Assembly (NCBI RefSeq): GCF_001043025.1 | Contig: NZ_JYLD01000012.1 | Coordinates: 62,001 to 126,000 of the forward strand | Direction: 5' to 3' | DNA from: Pseudomonas helleri | GTDB taxonomy: Bacteria > Pseudomonadota > Gammaproteobacteria > Pseudomonadales > Pseudomonadaceae | Length of the DNA stretch: 64,000 nt | Shown here: in pieces, positions 33,844 through 42,204 of the stretch | Numbering within the stretch: the first letter of the stretch is position 1 | How the letters are laid out: the number at the start of each line of letters is the position of its first letter | Made by a program: the position numbers and the translations under genes | Notes under the pieces: generated by a model | Database searches by the model: none | Told to the model about the DNA's origin: nothing | Seen by the model: only the letters and a program-made list of their open reading frames with translations

Positions 33844-34727
33844 TGCAAGCTGGACTACGTATTGATGTCGACACCTACCGAGGCACCCGTGAAGGGGTGC
33901 CGCGGTTACTCGAACTGCTCGACGAAGCCGATGTAAAAGCCACGTTTTTCTTTAGCGTGGGGCCGGACAACATGGGCCGCCATTTATGGCGCCTGATCAA
34001 GCCCCAGTTCTTCTGGAAAATGATGCGTTCCAAAGCTGCCAGTCTGTATGGCTGGGATATTTTGCTGGCCGGCACCGCCTGGCCTGGCAAACCGATCGGC
34101 AAGGATCTGGGGCATTTGATGCGCCAGACCCTGGCCGCGGGCCACGAGGTGGGTTTGCACGCGTGGGATCACCACGGCTGGCAGGCCAACACCGGGCGCT
34201 GGAGCGAGGCACAACTGATCGAGCAGATTCGCCGGGGTGTTGACACCCTGAGCGACATCACCGGGCAAGCGGTCGAGTGTTCGGCCGCCGCAGGTTGGCG
34301 CGCAGATGAACGCGTAGTCCAGGCCAAAGAAACTTTTGGCTTTCGTTACAACAGCGATTGCCGCGGGCACAGTCTGTTTCGGCCAAGGTTGGCCGACGGC
34401 AGACTGGGTGCGCCGCAAATCCCTGTTGATTTGCCTACATTCGATGAAGTAGTCGGGCCCGAGCTGAGTGCTGCCGACTTCAACTCATACATTCTTGATC
34501 GCTTCAGCCCACAAAAGCTGAACGCGTACACCATCCATGCAGAAGTAGAAGGGATTCTAATGGCCAATGACTTTCGTCAATTGCTGACGCAGGCCCGTGC
34601 CCGCGACATTCACTTTCAGCCGCTTAAGGACTTGTTACCCGCCGATATCGACAGCCTGCCCGCCGGCCAATTGAGCCGTGGCGTGCTGGAAGGTCGTGAA
34701 GGTTGGCTGGGAGTGCAGAAGCCATGA
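33843..34727 (+). CDS. arnD: 4-deoxy-4-formamido-L-arabinose-phosphoundecaprenol deformylase
   Basis: A polysaccharide-deacetylase-family enzyme, 294 residues, that removes the formyl group from the lipid-linked sugar. Visible features are the N-terminal LRIDVDTYRGT (metal Asp), ATFFFSVGPDN, the zinc-binding HEVGLHAWDHHGWQ around residue 105, and HAEVEG near the end. It overlaps the arnA stop by one base (TAATG), indicating translational coupling. Confidence 0.95.
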   Translation: MQAGLRIDVDTYRGTREGVPRLLELLDEADVKATFFFSVGPDNMGRHLWRLIKPQFFWKMMRSKAASLYGWDILLAGTAWPGKPIGKDLGHLMRQTLAAGHEVGLHAWDHHGWQANTGRWSEAQLIEQIRRGVDTLSDITGQAVECSAAAGWRADERVVQAKETFGFRYNSDCRGHSLFRPRLADGRLGAPQIPVDLPTFDEVVGPELSAADFNSYILDRFSPQKLNAYTIHAEVEGILMANDFRQLLTQARARDIHFQPLKDLLPADIDSLPAGQLSRGVLEGREGWLGVQKP

Positions 34728-36373
34728 CTCAACGCTGGATGATTCCGCTGCTGGTATTGGCATTTGTTGCTTTCTACCTGTTGCCCCTGGGTACCCACGG
34801 CCTGTGGATCCCGGACGAAACGCGTTATGCCCAGATCGGCCAGCAAATCCTGGTCGATGGTAACTGGGTCACCCCGCATTTCATGGACATACGCTACTTC
34901 GAGAAACCGATTGCCGGTTACTGGATGATCGCGATCGGCCAGGCCATTTTTGGTGAAAACCTGTTTGGCGTGCGGATTGCCTCGGCGATTGCTACGGGCC
35001 TGAGCGTGTTGCTGGCCTACCTGGTCGCCCGCCGCCTGTGGAACGACCCGCGCAAGAGCTTCGCCTGCGCGCTGGTGTACATGACCTTCGGCCTCATTGC
35101 TGGCCAGGCTGGCTACTCCAACCTCGATCCGCAGTTCACCCTGTGGGTCAACCTGAGCCTGGTTGCCCTGTGGTTTGCAGTCGATACCCAAGACTCGCGC
35201 CAGCGCCTGTTCAGTTGGGCGCTGCTGGGCTTTGCCTGCGGCATGGGCTTTATGACCAAGGGCTTTCTGGCCCTGTTACTGCCGGTTCTGATCGCCCTGC
35301 CCTACATGATCTGGCAAAAGCGTTTTCTGGAGCTGGTCAAGTACGGCCTGGTCGCCATGTTGGTCGCGGCTATCGTGTCGTTGCCGTGGGTACTGGCGGT
35401 ACACGCACAAGAGCCGGACTACTGGCGTTTCTTCTTCTGGCACGAGCACATCCGCCGCTTTGCCGGTGAAGATGCCCAGCACGGTCGCCCATGGTGGTTC
35501 TACCTGCCGCTGATGGTGGTTTCCAGCTTGCCGTGGGCAGCCCTGCTGCCTGCCACGCTCAAAGATGCCTGGAGCCAGAAGCGTCAGACCGGCGTGATCT
35601 TTGTGCTGATGTGGATGTTGCTGCCACTGGCCTTGTTCAGCCTGAGCAAGGGCAAACTGCCGACCTACATCATGCCCTGCATGCTGCCGCTGGCCCTGTT
35701 GCTGGGCCATGCCCTGATGGATCGCGTTGATCAGGCGAAAACCCTGTCGCTGCGCCTCAACGGCCTGGTCAACCTGCTGATTGGCGCCGTGGCCTTGCTG
35801 GCCCTGATCTTCTTCCAGATCAAAAAACCGTTTTACGACAACGAGCCGCTGCACATGGCTTTGCTGGTCGTGGTCTTGCTGACCTGGATCATCACCGGCC
35901 TGCTGGCCATGACCCGTCCGCTGAAAATGTGGGCGGCGCCTGCAGTCGCCATGGGCGTTCTGGTCCTGGTGTTGCCAGCCAGCATGCCAAGCAGCGTGGT
36001 GCACAACAAAATGCCTGACCAGTTTGTGCTGCATCATCTGGACGCATTGAAGCCTGTGACTGCCCTGCTGAGTAACGACTTGGGTGCGGCATCGGCACTG
36101 TCATGGCGCCTGCGTCGTCCAGACGTGACGCTGTACAACACGCAAGGCGAGGTCAAATACGGCCTGACCTATGACGATGCCAAAGGCAAAAGTATCGGTC
36201 TGGAAGACGTTCAGCAATGGCTGGCCGATGCACGTCTTAAAGGCCCGGTAGGTGTTGTGATGCGGGTTAAGGACAGCGATGAAACCCATGAAATGGACAT
36301 GCTGCCCAAAGACGCCCAACGTTTTGACGAAGGCAACATGGTGATTTTGATCTACCCGCAGACCACTCCATGA
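34724..36373 (+). CDS. arnT: Undecaprenyl phosphate-Ara4N:lipid A 4-amino-4-deoxy-L-arabinosyltransferase
   Basis: A GT83 (PMT-like) inner-membrane enzyme that moves Ara4N onto lipid A phosphates at the periplasmic face, lowering polymyxin binding. 549 residues, about 12 membrane helices. The first periplasmic loop has IPDETRYAQI with the conserved Asp-Glu, and HIRRFAGEDAQHGRPWWFYLPLM follows near residue 245. An in-frame codon at 34703 lies inside arnD; the ATG at 34724 overlaps the arnD stop by four bases. Confidence 0.95.
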   Translation: MTQRWMIPLLVLAFVAFYLLPLGTHGLWIPDETRYAQIGQQILVDGNWVTPHFMDIRYFEKPIAGYWMIAIGQAIFGENLFGVRIASAIATGLSVLLAYLVARRLWNDPRKSFACALVYMTFGLIAGQAGYSNLDPQFTLWVNLSLVALWFAVDTQDSRQRLFSWALLGFACGMGFMTKGFLALLLPVLIALPYMIWQKRFLELVKYGLVAMLVAAIVSLPWVLAVHAQEPDYWRFFFWHEHIRRFAGEDAQHGRPWWFYLPLMVVSSLPWAALLPATLKDAWSQKRQTGVIFVLMWMLLPLALFSLSKGKLPTYIMPCMLPLALLLGHALMDRVDQAKTLSLRLNGLVNLLIGAVALLALIFFQIKKPFYDNEPLHMALLVVVLLTWIITGLLAMTRPLKMWAAPAVAMGVLVLVLPASMPSSVVHNKMPDQFVLHHLDALKPVTALLSNDLGAASALSWRLRRPDVTLYNTQGEVKYGLTYDDAKGKSIGLEDVQQWLADARLKGPVGVVMRVKDSDETHEMDMLPKDAQRFDEGNMVILIYPQTTP

Positions 36374-36714
36374 CCCTCACCCTGTTGCTCATGGCATGTC
36401 TGTTGACGTGTGCAGGCCAAGTGGCCCAGAAGTACGCCGTTGAAAGCTGGCGTGGGCCTGAGTCGGGGATCGCGCAAAAGCTGCGCTCCCCTTGGCTATG
36501 GTTGGCCCTGCTATGCCTGGGTCTGGGTTTGCTGGTGTGGTTGCTGGTGTTGCAACGCCTTGAAGTGGGCATCGCTTACCCGATGCTCAGCCTCAACTTT
36601 GTATTGATCACTCTGGTAGCCCGCTACCTGTTTAAAGAAACCATCGACCTGCGCCACTGGTGTGGCGTAGGGCTGGTGATTGCCGGTGTGGTTCTGCTAG
36701 GGCAACACGCATGA
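36370..36714 (+). CDS. arnE: Undecaprenyl-phosphate-Ara4N flippase subunit ArnE
   Basis: A four-helix SMR/EamA-like membrane protein of 114 residues that, with ArnF, is proposed to flip lipid-linked Ara4N to the periplasm. Helices lie at about 1-18, 38-58, 64-84 and 92-112. AYPMLSLNFVLITLVARYLFKE is typical. ATGA overlaps on both sides couple it to arnT and arnF. Confidence 0.9.
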   Translation: MTLTLLLMACLLTCAGQVAQKYAVESWRGPESGIAQKLRSPWLWLALLCLGLGLLVWLLVLQRLEVGIAYPMLSLNFVLITLVARYLFKETIDLRHWCGVGLVIAGVVLLGQHA

Positions 36715-37118
36715 GCCTGCGCCGTGGTTTTACCTTTGCCTGCTCCAGTGTATTGCTGGTCAGCGGCGCCCAGTTGGGCATGCGCTGGAGCATGACGCGC
36801 TTGCCGGAACCGACCCAGTGGCTGGAGGCAATCAGCCAAGGAAACGTTTCAATCAGCGCATTGGCAGTCGTGTTTGCCGCGATCATGGCCTACGCACTGT
36901 CAATGCTCTGCTGGTTGCTGGCCTTGCGTGATCTGCCCTTAGGGCGGGCCTATTCGCTGCTCAGCTTCAGCTACGCCCTGGTCTATCTGCTGGCGGCCAG
37001 CCTGCCGGTATTCCATGAAAGCTTCACCCTTTCAAAAACCCTTGGGGTGGCCTTGGTCATTCTGGGGGTGCTGACGATCAACTCTCGACGTACCCCAAGT
37101 TCCAGGAACAGCGCATGA
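36711..37118 (+). CDS. arnF: Undecaprenyl-phosphate-Ara4N flippase subunit ArnF
   Basis: 135 residues, partner of ArnE. Four hydrophobic segments and GRAYSLLSFSYALVYLLA, the counterpart of the AYPMLSLNF helix in ArnE. An in-frame codon at 36660 falls inside arnE. The ATG at 36711 overlaps the arnE stop by four bases, matching the tight packing of the whole operon, and its own stop overlaps the ugd start in the same way. Confidence 0.9.
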   Translation: MSLRRGFTFACSSVLLVSGAQLGMRWSMTRLPEPTQWLEAISQGNVSISALAVVFAAIMAYALSMLCWLLALRDLPLGRAYSLLSFSYALVYLLAASLPVFHESFTLSKTLGVALVILGVLTINSRRTPSSRNSA

Positions 37119-38479
37119 AAATCAGTGTATTTGGTAGTGGTTATGTAGGCCTGGTGCAGGCAACGGTATTGGCGGAAGTCGGCCACGACGTGATTTGCAT
37201 GGACATTGATCAGAAAAAGGTCGAGCTGTTACAGCAAGGTCACGTCAGCATTTTTGAGCCTGGGCTTTCGAGCCTGGTGCGTGAAAACCTCGAAAGCAAG
37301 CGCCTGCGCTTCACCAGCGACGAAAAAACCGCTGTTGAGCATGGCCAGGTACTGTTTATCGCCGTTGGCACTCCGCCCAGCGAAGACGGCTCTGCTGACC
37401 TTAAAGCGGTATTCTCGGTGGGCGACGCAGTAGCCCGTCACCGCGTAGAGCCGGTGATTCTGGTCGAGAAATCCACCGTGCCCGTGGGCACCGGTGACGC
37501 ACTGACCGCGCACATCAACAAAGCGCTGGAACAAGCCGGCCGCTCGTTGCAGTTCGACGTGGTGTCCAACCCGGAATTTCTCAAGGAAGGTTCAGCCGTC
37601 AGCGACTGCCGCCGCCCGGACCGCATCATCATTGGTTGCGAGCGCGACGAAGTGCGCGACGTGATGCGTGATCTGTACGCCCCGTTCAACCGCAACCATG
37701 ACCGCATCATCAATATGGACCTGCGCAGCGCCGAGCTGACCAAATACGCCGCCAACTGCATGCTGGCGACCAAAATCAGCTTCATCAACCAGATCGCCGA
37801 ACTGGCCGAACACTTGGGTGCGGACATTGAGTCGGTGCGTTTGGGCATCGGTGCCGACACCCGTATTGGCTACCACTTTATCTACCCTGGCTGCGGCTAT
37901 GGCGGTTCGTGCTTCCCTAAAGACATGCGCGCGTTGATCCACAGCGCTCAGCAAGTCAACTGCTCCAGCGACCTGCTGCAAGCTGTGGAAGCCATCAACG
38001 AGCGTCAAAAGCACAAGCTGTTTGATCGCATCAATGCCTACTTCAAAGGCGACCTCAAGGGCAAAACCTTTGCTTTGTGGGGCCTGGCGTTCAAACCCAA
38101 CACCGACGACATGCGCGACGCGCCTAGCCGCGTACTGATGGAAGCCTTGTGGGCAGCGGGCGCAGACGTTCGCGCCTTCGACCCTGAAGCCATGCAAGAA
38201 ACCCAGCGCCTGTACGGTGATGAACCTCGCCTGAGCCTGATGGGCACGCCGGAGTCCGTGCTGCAAGGTGCCGACGCTTTGATCGTGTGCACTGAGTGGC
38301 AGCAGTTCAAGGCGCCAGATTTTGACCTGATCAAACAACGCCTGAAAACCCCGGTGATTTTCGACGGCCGTAACCTGTACGACGGCGAGCGCCTGACCCG
38401 CGCGGGCTTGCAGTACTTCCCGATGGGACGCGGTGAGTCTATCAACTTGCCGGTTTCACAAGGCGCTACAGCCATTTAA
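37115..38479 (+). CDS. ugd: UDP-glucose 6-dehydrogenase
   Basis: Oxidises UDP-glucose to UDP-glucuronate, the precursor for ArnA. 454 residues. The NAD fold is KISVFGSGYVGLVQATVLAE, with VGTPPSEDGSADL near residue 88, NPEFLKEGSAV around residue 152, and the catalytic Cys in GCGYGGSCFPKD near 262. Its presence as the last gene of the arn operon supplies the pathway substrate. A terminator follows 12 bp later. Confidence 0.96.
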   Translation: MKISVFGSGYVGLVQATVLAEVGHDVICMDIDQKKVELLQQGHVSIFEPGLSSLVRENLESKRLRFTSDEKTAVEHGQVLFIAVGTPPSEDGSADLKAVFSVGDAVARHRVEPVILVEKSTVPVGTGDALTAHINKALEQAGRSLQFDVVSNPEFLKEGSAVSDCRRPDRIIIGCERDEVRDVMRDLYAPFNRNHDRIINMDLRSAELTKYAANCMLATKISFINQIAELAEHLGADIESVRLGIGADTRIGYHFIYPGCGYGGSCFPKDMRALIHSAQQVNCSSDLLQAVEAINERQKHKLFDRINAYFKGDLKGKTFALWGLAFKPNTDDMRDAPSRVLMEALWAAGADVRAFDPEAMQETQRLYGDEPRLSLMGTPESVLQGADALIVCTEWQQFKAPDFDLIKQRLKTPVIFDGRNLYDGERLTRAGLQYFPMGRGESINLPVSQGATAI

Positions 38480-38490
38480 CGCTACAACAG

Positions 38491-38522
38491 CGCCGCCATT
38501 GGCAACAATGGCGGCGTTTTTT
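38491..38522 (+). terminator. Terminator of the arn operon
   Basis: CGCCGCCATT and AATGGCGGCG pair around GGCAAC and are followed by TTTTTT. Confidence 0.93.
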
Positions 38523-38580
38523 ATGGATGAAATTCGACTGTTTGCCCCTGCACGCCCCTATTGAGTCAAGGAAACTCGAC

Positions 38581-40188
38581 ATGCCGGCTTTCTCTTCCCC
38601 CAGCGTTTTACGTGCCTTGCACCGACAGTCATTGATACTGGGTGCGTTGACCTTACTGCTGTTTATTGTGGGTGATATTCACCAGGCGGCGATCGGCTTT
38701 GATTCGCGCTTTGTGATGTTTGCCAAGGAAATGCTGCGTCACGGTCCAAGCTTTTTCCCCACCACCTATGGCGAGCCCTACGCCGACTACAACGCCACCA
38801 CCACCGTGTTTACCTGGCTGCTGTCGTTGCCATTTGGCGAGGTCAACAGCCTCACCGCCTGGCTACCCACCGCCATTGCCAGCTCGGTCATTGTGACCCT
38901 GATCTATCGCCTGGTAGCCCCGCAATCCACGACGTGGGCCTTGCTCAGCGTGGCTCTGCTGTTACTCAGCATGACCTTCATCACCGAAACCCGCGCCGTG
39001 TCGCTGGACCAAATGCTCGCGGCCGTCAGCCTTGGCGCGTTCTATCTGGCGTATGCCCACGATCACTTTGAAGCACCGCGCCGACACTTCTGGCTGCTGC
39101 TGTTGCTGGTCCTCGGTTTTGCCATTCGCGGCCCGATTGGTCTGGTGATCCCGACCGGTATGTTGTGCAGTTACTTCCTGCTCAGCGGCCAATGGCGACG
39201 CATGATCAGCGTCGGCTTGCAGGCACTGGTGATTTTGCTGCTGTGCATTGGCCTGCTGTTGTTTCTGGCCTGGGTCAGTGGCGGGCAAGCGTTTGTACAA
39301 GACGTGATCCGCATGCAGGTCACTGGCCGTATCGACGGCTCTGAAGGCGCCAGCGGCCCCTTTTACTACTTCACCAGTTCCATGGGTAACTACGCCCTCG
39401 CCTATCCATTGGCCGTACTGGTGCTGGTTGTTGTCTTGATCGCCGGGCGCAAGCCGTCGAGCCCGGCCTTGCATCTGGTCAAGTATTGCGCCGCAGCCGG
39501 CTTGATCGTGATGATCGGCCTGTCAGTCCCGCAAGCGAAAAAAGCCCGGTACATATTGCCGATGCTGCCGATGGCCGCGATTATTGCCGCGTACCCGTTT
39601 CAAGGCGTTCGAGGTCGGGCATTCGCCGCATTGCGCGTATTTATCCAGGCCATTGCGCTGGTGTTGCCAGCCTTGCTGATTGCCGGGCTGATGGTCGCAA
39701 GCAAGCGTTTCGCCGACCAACTACCGCCCCTGAACGCGATCTATATCATTTTGGGCGTGTTGCAGGTCATCGCACTGGGTCTGCTGTTCAAAGCACATTT
39801 GCGCGCTGTGGGCTTGGGTGCGTGTGCGGTATTGGCGATGTGGAGCAGCTACATTCTGGTGCTCGAACCGGCTGAGCAGAACGCCTACAACACTCGCGAT
39901 TTCACCCTCAACGCCCTGCACCTGATCGACCAGGCACCCGCGCCGCTGGTGTTGCATGGGATGGGCAAAGACGCCAAGGCCATCAAGTTCATGGTTAACG
40001 TGGACCGCGACTTGCTGCCGGTATTCACCCAGTCAGCAGTTGAATTGACGGCCTTGCAAGCGCCGGCATGGATCGTGATGGACCGCAAGGACTATCAAGC
40101 ACTGCAAGGCACCGAGTTGGGCAATATCGTTCCGGCATTGACCGGGCAGTTCGACAAGAACGACTTCGTGTTGCTGCATTTGCCCTGA
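38581..40188 (+). CDS. ArnT-like/GT39-type membrane glycosyltransferase
   Basis: 535 residues with about 11 hydrophobic helices and a soluble C-terminal domain (from about 435). The first periplasmic loop has AAIGFDSRFVMFAKEML, where ArnT has PDETRYAQI, so one of the two acidic residues is replaced. It therefore belongs to the wider PMT/ArnT fold, but its donor or acceptor may differ. The ATG at 38581 has AAGGAA upstream; the frame from 38527 has no ribosome-binding site. It follows the arn terminator, so it has its own transcript or is read through. It may glycosylate lipid A, O-antigen or another surface polymer. Confidence 0.75.
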   Translation: MPAFSSPSVLRALHRQSLILGALTLLLFIVGDIHQAAIGFDSRFVMFAKEMLRHGPSFFPTTYGEPYADYNATTTVFTWLLSLPFGEVNSLTAWLPTAIASSVIVTLIYRLVAPQSTTWALLSVALLLLSMTFITETRAVSLDQMLAAVSLGAFYLAYAHDHFEAPRRHFWLLLLLVLGFAIRGPIGLVIPTGMLCSYFLLSGQWRRMISVGLQALVILLLCIGLLLFLAWVSGGQAFVQDVIRMQVTGRIDGSEGASGPFYYFTSSMGNYALAYPLAVLVLVVVLIAGRKPSSPALHLVKYCAAAGLIVMIGLSVPQAKKARYILPMLPMAAIIAAYPFQGVRGRAFAALRVFIQAIALVLPALLIAGLMVASKRFADQLPPLNAIYIILGVLQVIALGLLFKAHLRAVGLGACAVLAMWSSYILVLEPAEQNAYNTRDFTLNALHLIDQAPAPLVLHGMGKDAKAIKFMVNVDRDLLPVFTQSAVELTALQAPAWIVMDRKDYQALQGTELGNIVPALTGQFDKNDFVLLHLP

Positions 40189-40204
40189 GTCTTAGGTAAG
40201 CAAA

Positions 40205-40232
40205 GAGGCTGCGGCATGTGCGCCGCAGCCTC
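40205..40232. terminator. GC-rich hairpin between convergent genes
   Basis: GAGGCTGCGGC and GCCGCAGCCTC form a perfect 11-bp stem with a six-base loop, between the glycosyltransferase and the nitronate monooxygenase. It lacks a T-run, so it is a weaker terminator call. Confidence 0.6.
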
Positions 40233-40245
40233 GAACATCGAGGAC

Positions 40246-41331
40246 TTATTGACCCGCTGAACGCGCCTGATAGTCGTCGATCAGCTTGCGGGTCAGCTCA
40301 AACGATGACAGCTCAGCCGTGCGCCCAGGGCTCAACGGGAACGCCTGACCAGCCCACAAGTTGATGAAATCGCCTGAGCCGGCAGGCTCGGATTTGGCTT
40401 TCAGGGGCAGCAACACACCGCCAGCCAGCGGAAACGCCGGGGCTTGCGGGTTAATCGGGCCAATCTCTCGCATCACTCGATTCAGAATGCCCCGCGCCGG
40501 TCGCCCGGTGAATAGATTGGTCAATGCGGTATCACTGGAGCTGGCTTCGCGCAGCGCACGGTGATGAGGTCTGGATATTTTCGCCTGCGGGCAAAACAGG
40601 TACGCGGTACCGATTTGCACGGCGCTTGCGCCCAAGGCAAAGGCTGCTGCGATACCACGCGCATCGGCAATCCCGCCAGCGGCAATCACCGGCACCGAGA
40701 CCGCATCAGCGATTTGTGGGACCAACGCGAAGGTGCCGATCTGACTGGTCCACTCAGTGGTTAAAAACATCGCCCGATGGCCACCCGCTTCATTGCCCAT
40801 GGCAACAATGGCATCGCAACCGTGGCGTTCGAGCCACTGTGCTTCTTCAACAGTGGTTGCCGAGCTGAGAATCTTCGCGCCCGTGGCTTTGACCCGCGCC
40901 ATCAACTCTGGGGCCGGCAGCGCAAAATGGAAGCTCACCACCGCAGGCCGCAGTTCCTCGACCAGCGCACACGTGGCCTCATCAAAAGGCGCACGGACGG
41001 AGACCGGAGTGGGTGCGTCAAAGTCGGCGCCGAGTTCGGCGTAATAGTCTTTAAACAACGCCTTCCAGCGCTGAATGTGCGCCTCGTCGTATGCCGGGGC
41101 CTGGTGACAAAAGAAGTTCAAATTGAACGGCTGGTCAGTGGCCGCACGAAAGGCTGCGACTTCCTCACGGATCGCATCATGACTCAACGTGGCGCAGGCC
41201 AGTGAGCCCAGACCACCCGCCTTTGCCACACCGATCATTACATCGGCGCCAGCACCGAGCATGGGCGCCTGAATGATCGGAACGCTAATGCCAACCAGAT
41301 TGATAAAGCGCGAGTCAGGCCATTGAGCCAT
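40246..41331 (-). CDS. Nitronate monooxygenase (class I-type, FMN)
   Basis: Oxidises toxic propionate-3-nitronate or alkyl nitronates. 361 residues in a TIM barrel: PIIQAPMLGAGADVMIGVAKAGGLGSLACATL at the N terminus, MGNEAGGHRAMF with the catalytic His near residue 190, PVIAAGGIADARGIAAAFALGASAVQIGTAYL for FMN phosphate binding. The open frame reaches 41460, but the extra residues are encoded by a REP element; the ATG at 41331 is preferred. The gene stands alone. Confidence 0.85.
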   Translation of the reverse strand: MAQWPDSRFINLVGISVPIIQAPMLGAGADVMIGVAKAGGLGSLACATLSHDAIREEVAAFRAATDQPFNLNFFCHQAPAYDEAHIQRWKALFKDYYAELGADFDAPTPVSVRAPFDEATCALVEELRPAVVSFHFALPAPELMARVKATGAKILSSATTVEEAQWLERHGCDAIVAMGNEAGGHRAMFLTTEWTSQIGTFALVPQIADAVSVPVIAAGGIADARGIAAAFALGASAVQIGTAYLFCPQAKISRPHHRALREASSSDTALTNLFTGRPARGILNRVMREIGPINPQAPAFPLAGGVLLPLKAKSEPAGSGDFINLWAGQAFPLSPGRTAELSSFELTRKLIDDYQARSAGQ

Positions 41332-41374
41332 GGGGGTTCTCTCTACGGTCAATATCGGAAGCTGGATAGTAACG

Positions 41375-41440
41375 TGTAGGAGCGAGCTTGCCTCGCGATC
41401 TTTTAAAGCAGCAAAAGATCGCGAGGCAAGCTCGCTCCTA
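41375..41440. repeat. REP palindrome (near-perfect pair)
   Basis: TGTAGGAGCGAGCTTGCC, CGCGATCTTTT, a short centre and the exact reverse complement, one of the most symmetric copies in the window. It lies just upstream of the nitronate monooxygenase start. Confidence 0.93.
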
Positions 41441-41658
41441 TCAAACATGAAATAAACCATTGTTTTTTAAGTAAAAAATATTGGTGCGCGAGTTGTACGG
41501 TGGCGAAAGGGTTCACTCTCCTATACGTGGTCACGGCAAGCCGTGCCGACAATGACTCCACGCCGATACCGTACGGACCACTCTCTTATTCGGGTGCAAA
41601 CACACCAGTGCTGGCTACGGTCTCTGCCTCACGCAAATATAAGAGTAGACACATAACA

Positions 41659-41705
41659 GTTTGCTGCGCGACAGCGCGGCGTCGAAGACGGGGCGACCCC
41701 TCTTA
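41659..41705. repeat. 47-nt direct repeat, copy A
   Basis: Begins GTTTGCTGCGCGACAGCGCG and ends CGACCCCTCTTA. It matches copy B at 42146-42192 in 45 of 47 positions by eye. Confidence 0.85.
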
Positions 41706-41740
41706 TCAAACATAAAATAAGTGATTGATTTTAAAGTCTT

Positions 41741-41770
41741 TGTAGGAGCGAGCTTGCTCGCGATCTTTTG
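41741..41770. repeat. Solitary half REP followed by GATCTT reiterations
   Basis: TGTAGGAGCGAGCTTGCTCG, then CGATCTTTTGATCTAGATCTTGC and more GATCT units to about 41800. No partner arm is nearby. Confidence 0.8.
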
Positions 41771-41802
41771 ATCTAGATCTTGCTTTTGATCTTGATCTAA
41801 AA

Positions 41803-42026
41803 GGCCCCATTAAACCACGCTGGCCGAACGCAGGTTTTGCGCAGTGGGTAACCCGGCAGGACGCCGGGTTAGCCGCGACACGGCCATGGATGGCCGATCG
41901 CGGCGGGCCTACGGAGCAAGGCCTGTGGTGAGGGCATGCCGAGCCAAAGCGAGGCACCGAGGGGTAGGGGCAAAAGCGTTTTGGTTACTTTGCCGCTTTT
42001 GCAAAGTGACGCGGCGTAAGGCCGGA
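41803..42026. repeat. Long dispersed Pseudomonas-type intergenic repeat
   Basis: Recognised from general resemblance to a repeat scattered through fluorescent pseudomonads: an AAACCACGCTGGCCGAACGC start, the palindrome AACCCGGC...GCCGGGTT, GGCCATGGATGGCC, and GGTTACTTTGCCGCTTTTGC near the end. Minus-strand frames across it are often annotated as hypothetical proteins but carry no coding signal. Confidence 0.6.
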
Positions 42027-42075
42027 ACCCTAAGTGGCCGTTGCCGCAGCAACGGATATGTACTCAAGTCAAGAG

Positions 42076-42116
42076 CCCCCTCACCCTAGCCCTCTCCCGA
42101 AGGAGAGGGAACCGAT
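42076..42116. repeat. CCCTCTCCC/GGAGAGGG palindromic repeat
   Basis: CCCCCTCACCCTAGCCCTCT followed by CCCGAAGGAGAGGGAACCGA. CCTCTCC pairs with GGAGAGG. A short palindromic repeat commonly seen between Pseudomonas genes. Confidence 0.6.
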
Positions 42117-42145
42117 TGGGGGATGCTGAAGATACTCGGCGGCCT

Positions 42146-42192
42146 GTTTGCTGCGCGACAGCGCGGCGTCGAAGACGGGGCGGCCCCTCCTA
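42146..42192. repeat. 47-nt direct repeat, copy B
   Basis: Second copy of the unit at 41659-41705, in the same orientation. It ends 12 bp before the stop codon of the convergent L,D-transpeptidase gene. Confidence 0.85.
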
Positions 42193-42204
42193 CAGGGGTT
42201 TAGA

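Larger units (their letters stand above)
41332..42204. other. Repeat-filled 870-bp intergenic region without a gene
   Basis: Between the nitronate monooxygenase start and the L,D-transpeptidase stop. It is built almost entirely from dispersed repeats: a full REP, a 47-nt direct repeat present twice, a half REP with GATCTT reiterations, a roughly 220-bp Pseudomonas-type repeat and a CCCTCACCCTAGCCCTCTCCC palindrome. Open frames here are by-products of the repeats. The monooxygenase promoter must lie in the first part. Confidence 0.8.

Noticed and set aside
41332..41460. N-terminal extension of the nitronate monooxygenase to 41460
   Set aside because: The extra 43 residues are translated from a REP palindrome; the family start is at 41331.
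41706..41957. An 83-residue minus-strand protein in the repeat region
   Set aside because: It is encoded by a dispersed intergenic repeat of the kind often misannotated as hypothetical protein.
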